Notes: generated by a model not told the origin, from the sequence alone. 64,000 bases of DNA from Syntrophales bacterium (GCA_023230565.1 JALNXD010000013.1:15792-79791); one strand, 5' to 3'; positions 8,377 to 17,506 are shown, numbered from the stretch's first letter. Made by a program: numbers and translations.

Positions 8377-9485
8377 TATCCTTCAATCGGCGGAATCTTC
8401 GGTGCCGGCCTCTTTTTCGGCTCATAGGCACAAAGCGGCTCTTCTGCGAGATAATCGCCCGAGGCCTCCCAGGCGCGGGCACGGCATCCGCCGCATATCT
8501 TGATAAATTCGCAGCGGCCGCACTTTCCCTTATAGCCGGCAAGATTCCTCAGATCGGCGAAGATTTTCGAAGTATGCCATATATCACTGAAGGACTGTTC
8601 CGCAAGCCTGCCGCAGTCGATCTCCAGAAAACCGCAGGGCTGCACCTGGCCTACGTGCGATATGAAGCAGAAGGAACTTCCCCCCATGCATCCCCTTGTC
8701 ATGCTGTGAAGAGGCGACGGCGGGGCTTCCCTTCTCCCGTTTTCTGTCGATCTCTTCCGGAAAATCCTGTAATACTGGGGCGCGCAGGTTGCCTTGAGCT
8801 GGAGCGGTGAAGAGAGGCTCTTTTCATAAAACCAGTGGAGGGTCCGTTCGTAATCGTCCGCGCCGATCGCCTGGCCGGCCAGATCCTTTCCCCTTCCCGT
8901 GGGAACCAGAAGAAAGATGTGATGGCCCGCCGCACCGATAGCTTCGGCAAAGGCCGTAATGCGGTCGATTTCTCCTATATTGCGGTCCGTCACCGTCGTA
9001 TTGATCTGAAATTCCACGCCGGCCCGTTTAAAGGCCTCAATGCCGGCACAGGCCCCTTCAAAGGCGCCGGGGACGCCGCGAAAAGCATCGTGTCCACGGG
9101 CATCGGCGCCGTCGATACTGATGCTGACCCGCTTGATTCCCGCCTCCCGCGTTTTTTCCGCAATAGAATCGGTAACGGTCGTTCCGTTGGTGGCAAGGAC
9201 CATCCGCAGACCCTTTTCGTTTCCATAGGCGGCAATACGGAATATATCTTCTCTGAGATAGGGTTCGCCCCCCGTAAGGATCACCACGGGCGTTCCGACC
9301 TCCGCGATTTCGTCGATAAGACCGAGGCAGCGATCAGTGGAGAATTCCCCCTCATAGGGACCGGATTTTGACGCGGCCCGGCAGTGGAGGCAGGCAAGGT
9401 TGCAGCTCCTTGTAATCTCCCAGGCCACCATCTGAAGCCGCGCCGGCAGTATCAGCGAATGTCGCTCCGTTGCATCCGGTTTCAT
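8376..9485 (-). CDS. ahbD: Radical SAM heme b synthase AhbD
   Basis: A 369-residue radical SAM enzyme that oxidatively decarboxylates the two propionates of iron-coproporphyrin III to give heme b, the last step of the siroheme-dependent pathway. The SAM cluster motif is CNLACLHC near residue 29, within the AhbD-typical stretch VAWEITRSCNLACLHCRA. TGGEP follows. The C-terminal auxiliary cluster region carries RGCMGGSSFCFIS, QPCGFLEIDCG and CGRCEFIKICGGCRARA. It lies 18 bp after hemB and one base overlaps the next gene. Distinguished from AhbC by the conserved N-terminus and C-terminal Cys pattern. Confident by recognition of the family, not by alignment. Confidence 0.88.
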   Translation of the reverse strand: MKPDATERHSLILPARLQMVAWEITRSCNLACLHCRAASKSGPYEGEFSTDRCLGLIDEIAEVGTPVVILTGGEPYLREDIFRIAAYGNEKGLRMVLATNGTTVTDSIAEKTREAGIKRVSISIDGADARGHDAFRGVPGAFEGACAGIEAFKRAGVEFQINTTVTDRNIGEIDRITAFAEAIGAAGHHIFLLVPTGRGKDLAGQAIGADDYERTLHWFYEKSLSSPLQLKATCAPQYYRIFRKRSTENGRREAPPSPLHSMTRGCMGGSSFCFISHVGQVQPCGFLEIDCGRLAEQSFSDIWHTSKIFADLRNLAGYKGKCGRCEFIKICGGCRARAWEASGDYLAEEPLCAYEPKKRPAPKIPPIEG

Positions 9486-9503
9486 CGTATAAAATTCCGT
9501 CCG

Positions 9504-10478
9504 TCAGCGCCTGAGAACCGCAGCGGCCTCCTTTGCAAAATAGGTGATTATGATATCGGCGCCGGCGCGTTTAATGGCAGTCAGTGATTCCATCATGGCC
9601 TTCTCCCCGTCGAGCCAGCCCATATTCGCCGCCGCCTTGATCATCGAAAACTCGCCGCTCACATTATAGGCGGCCAGGGGCAGATCGAATTCTTCCTTGG
9701 CCCGCCGTATGACATCGAGATAGGGAAGCGCCGGCTTGACCATTACAATATCGGCGCCCTCCTCCACATCGAGGGTCATCTCGCGGATCGCCTCGTCCGA
9801 GTTTGCGGGATCCATCTGATAGGATTTTCTGTCGCCGAACCGGGGCGCGCTCTCCGCGGCCTCGCGGAAAGGCCCGTAAAAGCAGGAGGCGTATTTTGCC
9901 GAATAGGCCATGACGGGAACCCCGTCATAGCCCTTCTCATCGAGGGCCTCGCGGATTGCCAGGACCTGCCCGTCCATCATGGCCGAGGGAGCCACCATGT
10001 CGGCGCCGGCCACGGCATGGGAGAGCGCCGTTTCACCCAGCACTTCGATGGAGGAATCGTTTTCGATGGAATCGCCTTCCAGCATGCCGCAGTGGCCGTG
10101 GCTGGTATATTCGCAAAGGCAGACATCGGTGATGACCAGGATGTCGGGAACGGCCTCCTTGACCGCCCTTACCGCGACCTGAATGATGCCGTCTTCGGCA
10201 AAGGCCCCGCTGGCGAATTCGTCCTTCTTATCCGGAATGCCGAAGAGGAGCACCGCCGGAATACCCAGATCCCGTGCTTCCTTGACTTCTTTTACCAGAT
10301 AATCAACGGACATCTGGAAATGGCCGGGCATGGACGATATCGGCTTCTTCACCTTCTTTCCGAAGGTGACGAAAAGCGGATAGACCAGATCGTCGACGGA
10401 AAGGACCGTCTCCCTGATCAGCCTCCTGAAATGTTCGTTCTTTCTGAGTCGCCGCGGCCTGTAATCGGGAAAGCTCAT
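9504..10478 (-). CDS. hemB: Porphobilinogen synthase (ALA dehydratase)
   Basis: A 324-residue cytoplasmic enzyme condensing two 5-aminolevulinate molecules to porphobilinogen. The Schiff-base lysines are in [18 protein letters not shown] and [11 protein letters not shown]. The motif [14 protein letters not shown] gives the three-cysteine zinc site, so this is the Zn-dependent type. The ATG has a strong AAGGAGGT about 5 bases upstream. It lies between ahbC and ahbD inside the heme cluster. A 220-bp gap holding a GC-rich repeat separates it from ahbC, so a separate promoter is possible. Confidence 0.97.
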   Translation of the reverse strand: MSFPDYRPRRLRKNEHFRRLIRETVLSVDDLVYPLFVTFGKKVKKPISSMPGHFQMSVDYLVKEVKEARDLGIPAVLLFGIPDKKDEFASGAFAEDGIIQVAVRAVKEAVPDILVITDVCLCEYTSHGHCGMLEGDSIENDSSIEVLGETALSHAVAGADMVAPSAMMDGQVLAIREALDEKGYDGVPVMAYSAKYASCFYGPFREAAESAPRFGDRKSYQMDPANSDEAIREMTLDVEEGADIVMVKPALPYLDVIRRAKEEFDLPLAAYNVSGEFSMIKAAANMGWLDGEKAMMESLTAIKRAGADIIITYFAKEAAAVLRR

Positions 10479-10538
10479 ATGACCTCCTTAATTTCAGTTT
10501 GAAGTGCGAAGCTCCACACTCTCGCAAAAAGTCGTGTT

Positions 10539-10618
10539 CCCCTCCTCTGGCGGGAGGGGATGAATGGGAGGGGGATTTCACCCTCACTCCAACCCTCTCC
10601 CCGTCAGGGAGGGGGTGG
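10539..10618. repeat. GC-rich imperfect inverted repeat element
   Basis: About 80 bases of C-runs and G-runs that fold back on themselves: CCCCTCCTCTGGCGGGAGGGG on one side and CCTCTCCCCGTCAGGGAGGGG on the other, each also locally self-complementary. This resembles the short intergenic repeats (CCCTCACCCCAACCCTCTCCC type) common in proteobacterial genomes. It lies in the hemB-ahbC gap. Copy number in the genome is unknown. Confidence 0.55.
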
Positions 10619-10698
10619 TTTTCGAATATTTACGAAGCCGTCAAGTTCGAAGTTTCAGATACTATAAGTCCGGAGCCCGAGATTTTTACCCTCGAACT

Positions 10699-11895
10699 TC
10701 AAAATTCGAACCTGGTACTTATTTCCTCATCCGTCAAATAACAGGCGGGATCTTCGGCCCATATATCCCCGTGGACCGCTTCGGCCCGGCAGCGGAAATT
10801 TCCGCCGCAGACGAAAAGCCAGCGGCAGGCGGCGCAGCGGCCTTTTACAAAGGATTTTTTATCCTTGAGCTTCGCCAGGAGTTCCATCGATCCGTCCTGC
10901 CATATTTCGCTGAATGGGCGCTCTCTGACATTGCCGAAGGAGATGTTCCGCCAGAACTGATCGGCATGCACCTCGCCGTCCCAGCTTACGCACCCGATGC
11001 CGCGGCCTGAATTGTTCCCCTCGTTCATTCTGAGGAGCTCCAGGACTTCGGCGGCCCGCGCCGGGTCTTCTTTCAAGAGGCGAAGGTAAATGTAAGGGCC
11101 GTCGGCATGGTTGTCCACGGTGAGCACTTCCCTGGGGTTTCCGCGATCGAAGAGGTCGCGGGTCCGGTCCAGTATCATAGCCACTACGTTCCTGGCCTTC
11201 CGGTGGCCCAGATCCTCATCGACAAGTGACGAACCCCGTCCCGAATACACCAGATGATAAAAACAGAGGCGGGGGATGCCTTCCTTTTCCACAAGATCGA
11301 AAACAGCAGGGATTTCTCCGTAATTCGACTTCGTGATGGTAAACCTGATCCCCACCTTGATCCCCTCTTCCATGCAGTTCCTTATGCCCTTGAGGGCCGC
11401 CCGAAATGCCCCTTCGACCCCCCGGAAACGGTCGTGGACCTCACCGATTCCGTCGATGCTGACGCCCACATAGGAAAGTCCCATGGCTCCGTAAAGCCGC
11501 GCCTGCTCTTTCGTAATAAGTGTTCCATTTGTGGAAACGACTGCCCGCATCCCCCGTTTTACGGCATACCGGACCAATTCGGGCAGATCTTTGCGCATGA
11601 AGGGTTCGCCCCCGGAAAAGAGGACCACCGGAACACCGAAACGGGCCAGATCGTCGAGGAGGGTCGTGGCCTCCCCCGTATCGAGTTCGCCGGCATAGTG
11701 CAGATTCTGCGAGCTGGAGTAGCAGTGCAGGCACTTCAGGTTACAGCGGCGGGTTACATTCCAGACCACCACCGGCCGCTTGTCCTTTGAAAACTGCAGG
11801 AGATGCGACGGCAGCTTCTCAGAAAGGGAGCCGTACCGAAGCACATCCCCGGGCTCCACGCCGCCGCAATATAATTTAGACACACCTATCATCAT
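10699..11895 (-). CDS. ahbC: Radical SAM didecarboxysiroheme deacetylase AhbC
   Basis: A 398-residue radical SAM protein converting 12,18-didecarboxysiroheme to iron-coproporphyrin III. The N-terminus [20 protein letters not shown] followed by KLPSHLLQFSKDKRPVVVWN is the AhbC/NirJ-type lead. The SAM cluster motif is CNLKCLHC near residue 54. C-terminal cysteines (GCVSWDGEVHADQF, CAACRWLFVCGGNFRCRA) form a SPASM-like auxiliary site. The ATG overlaps the cobA-hemD stop as ATGA. A second ATG three bases on matches the family start better. Co-location with the other pathway genes supports heme b rather than heme d1 synthesis. Confidence 0.88.
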   Translation of the reverse strand: MMIGVSKLYCGGVEPGDVLRYGSLSEKLPSHLLQFSKDKRPVVVWNVTRRCNLKCLHCYSSSQNLHYAGELDTGEATTLLDDLARFGVPVVLFSGGEPFMRKDLPELVRYAVKRGMRAVVSTNGTLITKEQARLYGAMGLSYVGVSIDGIGEVHDRFRGVEGAFRAALKGIRNCMEEGIKVGIRFTITKSNYGEIPAVFDLVEKEGIPRLCFYHLVYSGRGSSLVDEDLGHRKARNVVAMILDRTRDLFDRGNPREVLTVDNHADGPYIYLRLLKEDPARAAEVLELLRMNEGNNSGRGIGCVSWDGEVHADQFWRNISFGNVRERPFSEIWQDGSMELLAKLKDKKSFVKGRCAACRWLFVCGGNFRCRAEAVHGDIWAEDPACYLTDEEISTRFEF

Positions 11896-13406
11896 TTACC
11901 TTTCATATATGCCTCAATAGCCTCTGCGAATCCCGCCATATCATAGGGCCCCTGCATGATATCCGCTTTCAGACCGGCCTTTTCTACAGCCGCCTGCGTT
12001 ACCGGGCCGATGCAGGCAATCGCCACCGAGGGGGGTATTTTCGAAATGCCGCCGATCACTGCGATAAAATTAATCACCGTCGATGGACTTGTAAAGGTGA
12101 CGACATCGACATCACCATCCTCCATCGCCCTGACGAGATCCGATCCGTCCTTTCCGGAACCGACGGTCCGGTAGACGGGCACCACGTCGACAATGGCGCC
12201 CCGTTTTGCAAGGCCCTGCGGAATCACGTCGCGGGCGGTTTCGGCCCGGGGAAGCAGGATCCTCGCGCCGGCGATTTCGAAATTGTCAAAGGCCTTCACC
12301 ACCCCTTCGGATATGAATTCCTCCGGAACAAGATCGACCCTCAACCCCATTTTTCCGATTGCGGCCGCCGTGGCGGGACCGATGGTGGCCATCCGGATAC
12401 CCTTCAGATCCCGCACATCCATACCCTTTTCCCGCATCCGCTCAAAAAAGAATTTCACGCCGTTGGCGCTGGTAAAGATGATCCACCGGTAAGAGGCAAT
12501 CCGTGAAAGTGCCTCGTCGAGGGGACCCGTATCATCGACCGGCGTCACTCGAATCACCGGAATGGCAATAACGTTTGCCCCTTTCTCGCGAAGGAGCGCC
12601 GCAAACGGACCCGCCTGTTCTTCCGGCCGTGTCACGACTACGGTTTTTCCGAAAAGGGGCTTCTTTTCGAACCAGGCAAGTTCTTCCCGAAGTCCTACGA
12701 CATCGCCCACGATAAAAATAGCGGGCGGGGAAAATTTCCTCACTTTCGCGACCTCTGCGATATCGGAAAGGGCCGCCGCCAGAGTCTCCTGATCGGGTGT
12801 CGTCCCCCGGCGGATCAGCGCCGCCGGTGTTCGGGGATTCTTTCCCTTTTCGACAAGCATTTTCGTAATGAAAGGGAGATTTTTCACCCCCATGAGAAAG
12901 ACCAGCGTTTCGATGCCGGCAAGCTTCTCCCAGTCCAGCCGGCTTTCCTCTTTGGAAGGATCCTCATGGCCGGTGACAAAGGCAACCGTCGACGTATGGC
13001 TGCGATGGGTCAGGGGAATCCCCGCATAGGCCGGAACGGCTACGGCGGAACTGACTCCGGGGACTATCTCGAAGGGAATTCCCGCCGCCGCAAGCACCTG
13101 CGCCTCTTCGCCTCCCCTGCCGAAAATAAAGGGATCGCCTCCTTTCAGCCGGGCCACTGCCCTGCCCTCTCTCGCCTCTTCGACAAGAATCCGGTTCAGT
13201 TCGTCCTGGGAGACCGTATGATCGCCCCCCTTTTTTCCCACATAGATCCGCCGCGCATCGGCCGGCGCATAACCGAGAATGTCTTCATTCACCAGATAAT
13301 CGTAGACGACCGTCTCGGCCTTCTCCAGGCACTCCTTCCCCCTGATGGTCAGAAGCCCCGGATCGCCCGGTCCTCCACCGATTATGTAAACTATGCCCCT
13401 GGTCAT
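11892..13406 (-). CDS. cobA-hemD: Uroporphyrinogen-III methyltransferase/synthase fusion (CobA-HemD)
   Basis: A bifunctional protein of about 504 residues. The N-terminal half is a SUMT methyltransferase ([52 protein letters not shown]) making precorrin-2 from uroporphyrinogen III with SAM. The C-terminal half, from about residue 245, is uroporphyrinogen-III synthase ([34 protein letters not shown]). The fusion is common in clostridia and deltaproteobacteria. I chose the ATG at 13406 with GAG about 8 bases upstream. A GTG nine bases earlier is worse placed. It feeds siroheme and so the Ahb route. A repeat-bearing 257-bp gap separates it from hemC upstream. Confidence 0.95.
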   Translation of the reverse strand: MTRGIVYIIGGGPGDPGLLTIRGKECLEKAETVVYDYLVNEDILGYAPADARRIYVGKKGGDHTVSQDELNRILVEEAREGRAVARLKGGDPFIFGRGGEEAQVLAAAGIPFEIVPGVSSAVAVPAYAGIPLTHRSHTSTVAFVTGHEDPSKEESRLDWEKLAGIETLVFLMGVKNLPFITKMLVEKGKNPRTPAALIRRGTTPDQETLAAALSDIAEVAKVRKFSPPAIFIVGDVVGLREELAWFEKKPLFGKTVVVTRPEEQAGPFAALLREKGANVIAIPVIRVTPVDDTGPLDEALSRIASYRWIIFTSANGVKFFFERMREKGMDVRDLKGIRMATIGPATAAAIGKMGLRVDLVPEEFISEGVVKAFDNFEIAGARILLPRAETARDVIPQGLAKRGAIVDVVPVYRTVGSGKDGSDLVRAMEDGDVDVVTFTSPSTVINFIAVIGGISKIPPSVAIACIGPVTQAAVEKAGLKADIMQGPYDMAGFAEAIEAYMKGK

Positions 13407-13428
13407 TCGTTTCACTCTTTACATAAGG

Positions 13429-13570
13429 CGACTTCGCAAGAAGCTCCTCATGCCAGCTGCGCCCCCAATATAATTGGAAGTAAGTGGTGTTTTCCAAATT
13501 CACTTACTTAGAAGCTCCTTTGCCAACTAGGCCGGCAATATGACGGGAAGTGAGCAACGCTTTCACATAC
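13429..13570 (+). repeat. Two tandem copies of a dispersed intergenic repeat
   Basis: Copy 1 starts at about 13438 with GAAGCTCCTCATGCCAGCTG, and runs through CCCCAATATAATTGGAAG. Copy 2 starts at 13511 with GAAGCTCCTTTGCC and runs through GGCAATATGACGGGAAG to TTCACATACTG. The same core occurs at 47360-47430 on the same strand and at 39823-39908 on the opposite strand. It fills the gap between hemC and cobA-hemD, which holds no gene that I can support. Confidence 0.65.
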
Positions 13571-13663
13571 TGCGTGTTCTTTGTGTGTATTCAGGCAGGG
13601 AATTTGACCGCGAATCAGTTGTTTTCAGGCTACCGTGCCGTCGATGCACAAACGCTCCTTGAA

Positions 13664-14596
13664 TCAGCAATTGCCATATTCAATATCGAGCAGCTCTTTT
13701 CCTCCCCGCGACAGAATTCTTTCCGCCACCTGCTTGCCCAGTTGCTCCCAACTTTTGATATCTCCCCTGGCACTTTCAGCGATAATTACTCTCCCATCCG
13801 CGCTTCCCACCATGCCGCGCAAAGTCATCTCATCTCCTGTAACTTGAGCAAACCCTGCGATGGGAACCTGGCATCCGCCACCAAGGTAGGCAAGGAAAGC
13901 CCGTTCAGCTGATATTTCGTAAAGAGTCTGCCTGTGGTTCAAAAAAGTGATCATATTCCGAACCGTCTCATCATCTTTACGAATTTCGACTCCTAATACA
14001 CCCTGTCCTGCTGCAGGGAGTAGTATCTCCGCGGGTATAAACTGGGATATTTCATTTACGAGATTCATCCGCCGAATTCCTGCGGCTGCGAGAATAACTC
14101 CGTCGAGTTTTTCCGTATCGATTTTTTTTATCCTCGTGCCGATATTTCCTCTTATCGGGACCACTTCAATATCAGGCATAAAATTTAACAGCTGCATACG
14201 GCGCCGTAACGATCCCGTTCCAATCCGGCCGCCGGACGGAAATTCCTCAAGCTTGAGCTTTCTCCTTGAGATCAAAACGTCCCGGGGGTCTTCCCTGGCC
14301 GGAACTGCCGCTATTTCAAATTCATCAGCCAGTTCAACAGGCACATCCTTCATGCTGTGGACGGCCATATCTATTTTTCCGGAGAGGAGGGCATCTTCAA
14401 TCTCTTTGACAAATACTCCTTTCCCTCCGATCTCCACAAGGGAAATGTTCTGCATCCTGTCCCCTTTAGTCCTTATGGGAAGAATTTCGAATACGAGATC
14501 CCGGTATCGTGAAGTCAATTGCGCTGCAATAATTTCGGCTTGCACCAGGGCGAGATCGCTCCCCCTTGTTCCTATCTTGAATGTCTGTCGATTTAT
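13664..14596 (-). CDS. hemC: Hydroxymethylbilane synthase, non-canonical start
   Basis: Porphobilinogen deaminase of about 310 residues, polymerising four porphobilinogens into hydroxymethylbilane. The cofactor cysteine region reads LGGGCQVPIAGFA. The conserved N-terminus TFKIGTRGSDLALVQAE is encoded in frame upstream of the first GTG (14545), but no ATG, GTG or TTG precedes it before a stop. The only candidates after the strong AGAGGAGG are ATT at 14602 and ATA at 14596. I give the ATA because its spacing (about 7 bases) is best. Starting at GTG 14545 would delete the TRGS active-site segment. It follows hemA by 22 bp. Confidence 0.9.
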   Translation of the reverse strand: MNRQTFKIGTRGSDLALVQAEIIAAQLTSRYRDLVFEILPIRTKGDRMQNISLVEIGGKGVFVKEIEDALLSGKIDMAVHSMKDVPVELADEFEIAAVPAREDPRDVLISRRKLKLEEFPSGGRIGTGSLRRRMQLLNFMPDIEVVPIRGNIGTRIKKIDTEKLDGVILAAAGIRRMNLVNEISQFIPAEILLPAAGQGVLGVEIRKDDETVRNMITFLNHRQTLYEISAERAFLAYLGGGCQVPIAGFAQVTGDEMTLRGMVGSADGRVIIAESARGDIKSWEQLGKQVAERILSRGGKELLDIEYGNC

Positions 14597-14618
14597 GTCA
14601 ATCCCTCCTCTGACCTGG

Positions 14619-15899
14619 TTATTTCAGATGCCGGTCCTTTTCCAGTCCAAACAGTTCTCTGACAACCGCCACATACTGGTCGGACCCTCCATTCTCACTT
14701 ATTTCCTTCAGATTCGTCACCGGAAGATGCAGTATTTTATTAATTACCGACTGGACAAGCGCTTCTATGTGAAACCGCTCCTCCTCTCGCAATTCTCTCA
14801 TCCATGATATCGATCGCGTAAACTCTCCCTTCGTAATATCATCAATTTTACTTCTCAGTTCAATGATCGTCGGCACTACCTGAAGAGTGGCGTGCCATCT
14901 CTGAAAATTGCCAACTTCTTCATCAATAATCCTGCGTGCTTTATCCGCTTCCTCGCGGCGGTTTTTTAAATTCCTGTCCGCAATGTTTTGAAGATCATCG
15001 ATATTGTACAGATATACATTATCTATTTCTCCTGCGTCGGGATTGATATCCCTTGGCAGCGCGATATCAATGAGAAAGAGAAGCCTGTTCTTCCTCCTCC
15101 TGAGTGCCTTTTCAATCATAGTTCGATCTATAATAAATCCGGGAGCGCCTGTTGAGCTTATTACTATATCAGATTTTCCCAACTGTTCTTCCAATACATC
15201 AAAAGGAGCCGCTTTACCCCTAAATTCGCCGGCCAATCGAAGAGCCTTATCATATGTTCTGTTTATGACCGTGAATTCATTTACACCCCGCTCCACCAGA
15301 TGTCTGGCGGCCAATTCGGCCATTTCTCCAGCTCCGACCAAGAGCACCGATTTTTCTTCAAGTGATCCGAATATTTTTTTTGACAGCTCCACGGCAGCAT
15401 AGCCAACGGAAACTGCATTCGCTGAAATTGCCGTTTCCGTGCGCACACGTTTGGCCGTACGAAAGGCATGATGCAGGAGTTTATTCAGAATTACGCCCGT
15501 TACTTTTTCTTCCACACAAAGCCTGTAGGCCTCTTTTACCTGCCCCAGAATCTGGGGTTCGCCCATTATGAGTGAATCTATGCCTGAAGCCACTTTAAAA
15601 AGATGCCGTACCGCATCTTCGTCCCTGTACGTATACAGACAGGCCGCCATTTCCTTCACTGTAAGATTTCCAAGCGAATAAATCAAATTTTTCAACCGCG
15701 CAACTGCCGAATTCACATCGTCAGTGTGTACGAGCACCTCAACGCGATTACAGGTCGATACGCAAAAAGCCTCTTTGATATGAGGTATATTTTTTACATC
15801 CCTTACGGTTCCTCTCTCGTCGTCACAGGCAATCGACAGCCTCTCCCTCAGTTCTAAAGGTGCTGTTTTGTGATTCATTCCCAAAAGTACGATCTTCAT
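14619..15899 (-). CDS. hemA: Glutamyl-tRNA reductase
   Basis: A 426-residue enzyme reducing glutamyl-tRNA(Glu) to glutamate-1-semialdehyde with NADPH, the entry step of C5-type tetrapyrrole synthesis. The N-terminus MKIVLLGMNHKTAPLELRERL is typical. The catalytic Cys is in FCVSTCNRVEVL near residue 50. The NADPH fold shows VLLVGAGEMAELAARHL, with SSTGAPGFII following. I chose the ATG at 15899, with CAGGG about 6 bases upstream and 10 bp after the preceding gene. An earlier in-frame start at 15932 would overlap that gene. hemL is not in the window. Confidence 0.96.
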   Translation of the reverse strand: MKIVLLGMNHKTAPLELRERLSIACDDERGTVRDVKNIPHIKEAFCVSTCNRVEVLVHTDDVNSAVARLKNLIYSLGNLTVKEMAACLYTYRDEDAVRHLFKVASGIDSLIMGEPQILGQVKEAYRLCVEEKVTGVILNKLLHHAFRTAKRVRTETAISANAVSVGYAAVELSKKIFGSLEEKSVLLVGAGEMAELAARHLVERGVNEFTVINRTYDKALRLAGEFRGKAAPFDVLEEQLGKSDIVISSTGAPGFIIDRTMIEKALRRRKNRLLFLIDIALPRDINPDAGEIDNVYLYNIDDLQNIADRNLKNRREEADKARRIIDEEVGNFQRWHATLQVVPTIIELRSKIDDITKGEFTRSISWMRELREEERFHIEALVQSVINKILHLPVTNLKEISENGGSDQYVAVVRELFGLEKDRHLK

Positions 15900-15909
15900 T
15901 ATGCCCTGA

Positions 15910-16725
15910 TCAAAAACTGTGCACTGTTGCAAAAAGCAGATTCACGCCTACAAAGGCGAAGAGAAGGAAAACAAATGCCCCTATGGAAAGAAAGGCGGCT
16001 TTTTTTCCTTTCCATCCTATGGCGAGCCGCTGATGCACGAGGAGTGCGCACATCAGCCAGGAAACCAGCGTAGCCACCTGCTTCGGATCTCCCTGCAGCT
16101 CTGTTCCCCACACAGTGCGTGCCCAGACGACACCGGCGACAATCCCCGCCGTGAGCAACATAAATCCCCATATGACTGATATATGATTAATTCGGTCCAG
16201 ATCTCTGAGCGGCGGCAGAAAGCGGCTCATACTATCTATTTTCCTTTTTTTCAAATATTTGTCCTGTACGAGGTATATAAAAGCCGATACACAGGCAAGC
16301 GCAAAAAACGCACCACCCGCAAGTGATAATATAACATGAATCGTAACCCATGATGTATTGAGCATTTCCGGCGTCCGGAAATTGTCAACAATATCCGCCG
16401 AGGAACCGATGACAAGAATCAGCGCTATCGGCGCTACAAAGGCACCGAGAACTCTCGTTTTCGTCCTGATCTGAAACGCAAGATAAAGACCGACAATAGC
16501 CCATGCAACAAAGGAAACCGCCTCTGAGGAACTTATTACCGGACTTTGTCCGGTTTCCACCCACCGGAAAGCAATAAAGATTGTGTGAAGCGCAAAAGCG
16601 GACATAAGAACCCACGTTGCGGCTTTTGCAACAGCAATCCGGCGCACCGCCAAAGATGCCGCATAGATCGCCGTACTTGCAAGGTATGCCGCCAGTGCGC
16701 ATTTAAATAAAATCGCAACCATCAT
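15910..16725 (-). CDS. CcsA/HemX-like multi-pass membrane protein
   Basis: A 271-residue protein with about eight hydrophobic segments belonging to the cytochrome c assembly (CcsA/ResC/HemX) family. The region GVVWARTVWGTELQGDPKQVATLVSWLMCALLVHQR is the WWD-like heme-handling segment. Conserved His residues occur near FALHTIF, VTIHVIL and LVHQR. In Bacillus and deltaproteobacteria a HemX-like gene sits next to hemA, as here, and has been linked to control of HemA level. A role in heme export or cytochrome maturation is equally possible. Its start overlaps the upstream gene by four bases (ATGA). Confidence 0.85.
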   Translation of the reverse strand: MMVAILFKCALAAYLASTAIYAASLAVRRIAVAKAATWVLMSAFALHTIFIAFRWVETGQSPVISSSEAVSFVAWAIVGLYLAFQIRTKTRVLGAFVAPIALILVIGSSADIVDNFRTPEMLNTSWVTIHVILSLAGGAFFALACVSAFIYLVQDKYLKKRKIDSMSRFLPPLRDLDRINHISVIWGFMLLTAGIVAGVVWARTVWGTELQGDPKQVATLVSWLMCALLVHQRLAIGWKGKKAAFLSIGAFVFLLFAFVGVNLLFATVHSF

Positions 16726-17423
16726 TCACCTGCATAGTCCGGGAGCATTTCGTGTGACAGTATGTCTTGTATCTGGGAGCGATCCATTTTTTCACCTGTA
16801 AGCTCGACAATCTTTTCTATGATTGCATCGACATCTTTTTTCCTTATAAGCTCGAGAAGGCCCGAATCAAGCACTGACTCGTAAAGAAGTCGATTTTTAC
16901 TGGAAGACATTTTCCTTGCACTTACCTTTTGTCTCAGTATGCCCATAATCTCAATGAGCCCGGCATATTCGCTCCCATAGTTCTTTTCTATTTCCTGTCT
17001 GATCCTCTTTGCCAGCGCCGGGCTTTTACCACCCGTGGATACGGCAACAGTGAGTTCGCCCTGCTGGAAGGAAGAAGGCAGTATACAATTGCAAAGCGAC
17101 GGATTATCGACAATATTGACCAGAAGGCCCCGCTTTTCTCCATCTTCATAAATTTTACTGTTTACTTCAACAACATCGGTCGCTCCTATCAGAAAGACTG
17201 CATCCTTGATGTATTCACTGCGATAATCATCATCAATATGGTCGATATCCCCCTTTTTTTTCATCTGTTCAAGCTCCGGCACAAGAAAGCGCGACACAAC
17301 GACAACTTTACTGCCGCAGCGTACAAGCCGAGCGGCTTTGCGGCATGCCACTTCGCCCCCTCCGACAACAAGGCAGCGCCGATTTGCAAGATTGAGAAAT
17401 ATGGGATAATAGGACATAGTCAT
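16722..17423 (-). CDS. Precorrin-2 dehydrogenase/sirohydrochlorin ferrochelatase
   Basis: A 233-residue protein equivalent to the N-terminal half of CysG or to yeast Met8p. It oxidises precorrin-2 with NAD+ and may insert iron to give siroheme. The NAD site is CLVVGGGEVACRKAARLV. The family motif NIVDNPSLCNCILPSSFQQGELTVAVSTGGKSPALAKRIR is complete. It is the first gene of the heme run, downstream of a plausible promoter at 17444-17472. Two in-frame ATGs (17423, 17417) are possible. Its product siroheme is the substrate of the Ahb decarboxylase encoded nine genes on, so it commits flux to the alternative heme route. Confidence 0.92.
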   Translation of the reverse strand: MTMSYYPIFLNLANRRCLVVGGGEVACRKAARLVRCGSKVVVVSRFLVPELEQMKKKGDIDHIDDDYRSEYIKDAVFLIGATDVVEVNSKIYEDGEKRGLLVNIVDNPSLCNCILPSSFQQGELTVAVSTGGKSPALAKRIRQEIEKNYGSEYAGLIEIMGILRQKVSARKMSSSKNRLLYESVLDSGLLELIRKKDVDAIIEKIVELTGEKMDRSQIQDILSHEMLPDYAGE

Positions 17424-17443
17424 GTCTTTTCAATAAAAATGAC

Positions 17444-17506
17444 TTGTTATCACGAAGACCGGTAAAATTCAAGTAGCTTGAATTCTCAAAGAAAAGAAGC
17501 TATATA
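17444..17506. promoter_or_regulatory. Divergent promoters sharing a palindrome
   Basis: For the heme run (minus): TTGAAT at 17472-17467 and TAACAA at 17449-17444, 17 bases apart. For prmA (plus): TTGAAT at 17478-17483 and TATATA at 17501-17506, also 17 bases apart. Both -35 boxes lie in the perfect inverted repeat ATTCAAG-TAG-CTTGAAT (17467-17483). This geometry would allow one bound factor to affect both operons. Confidence 0.55.
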
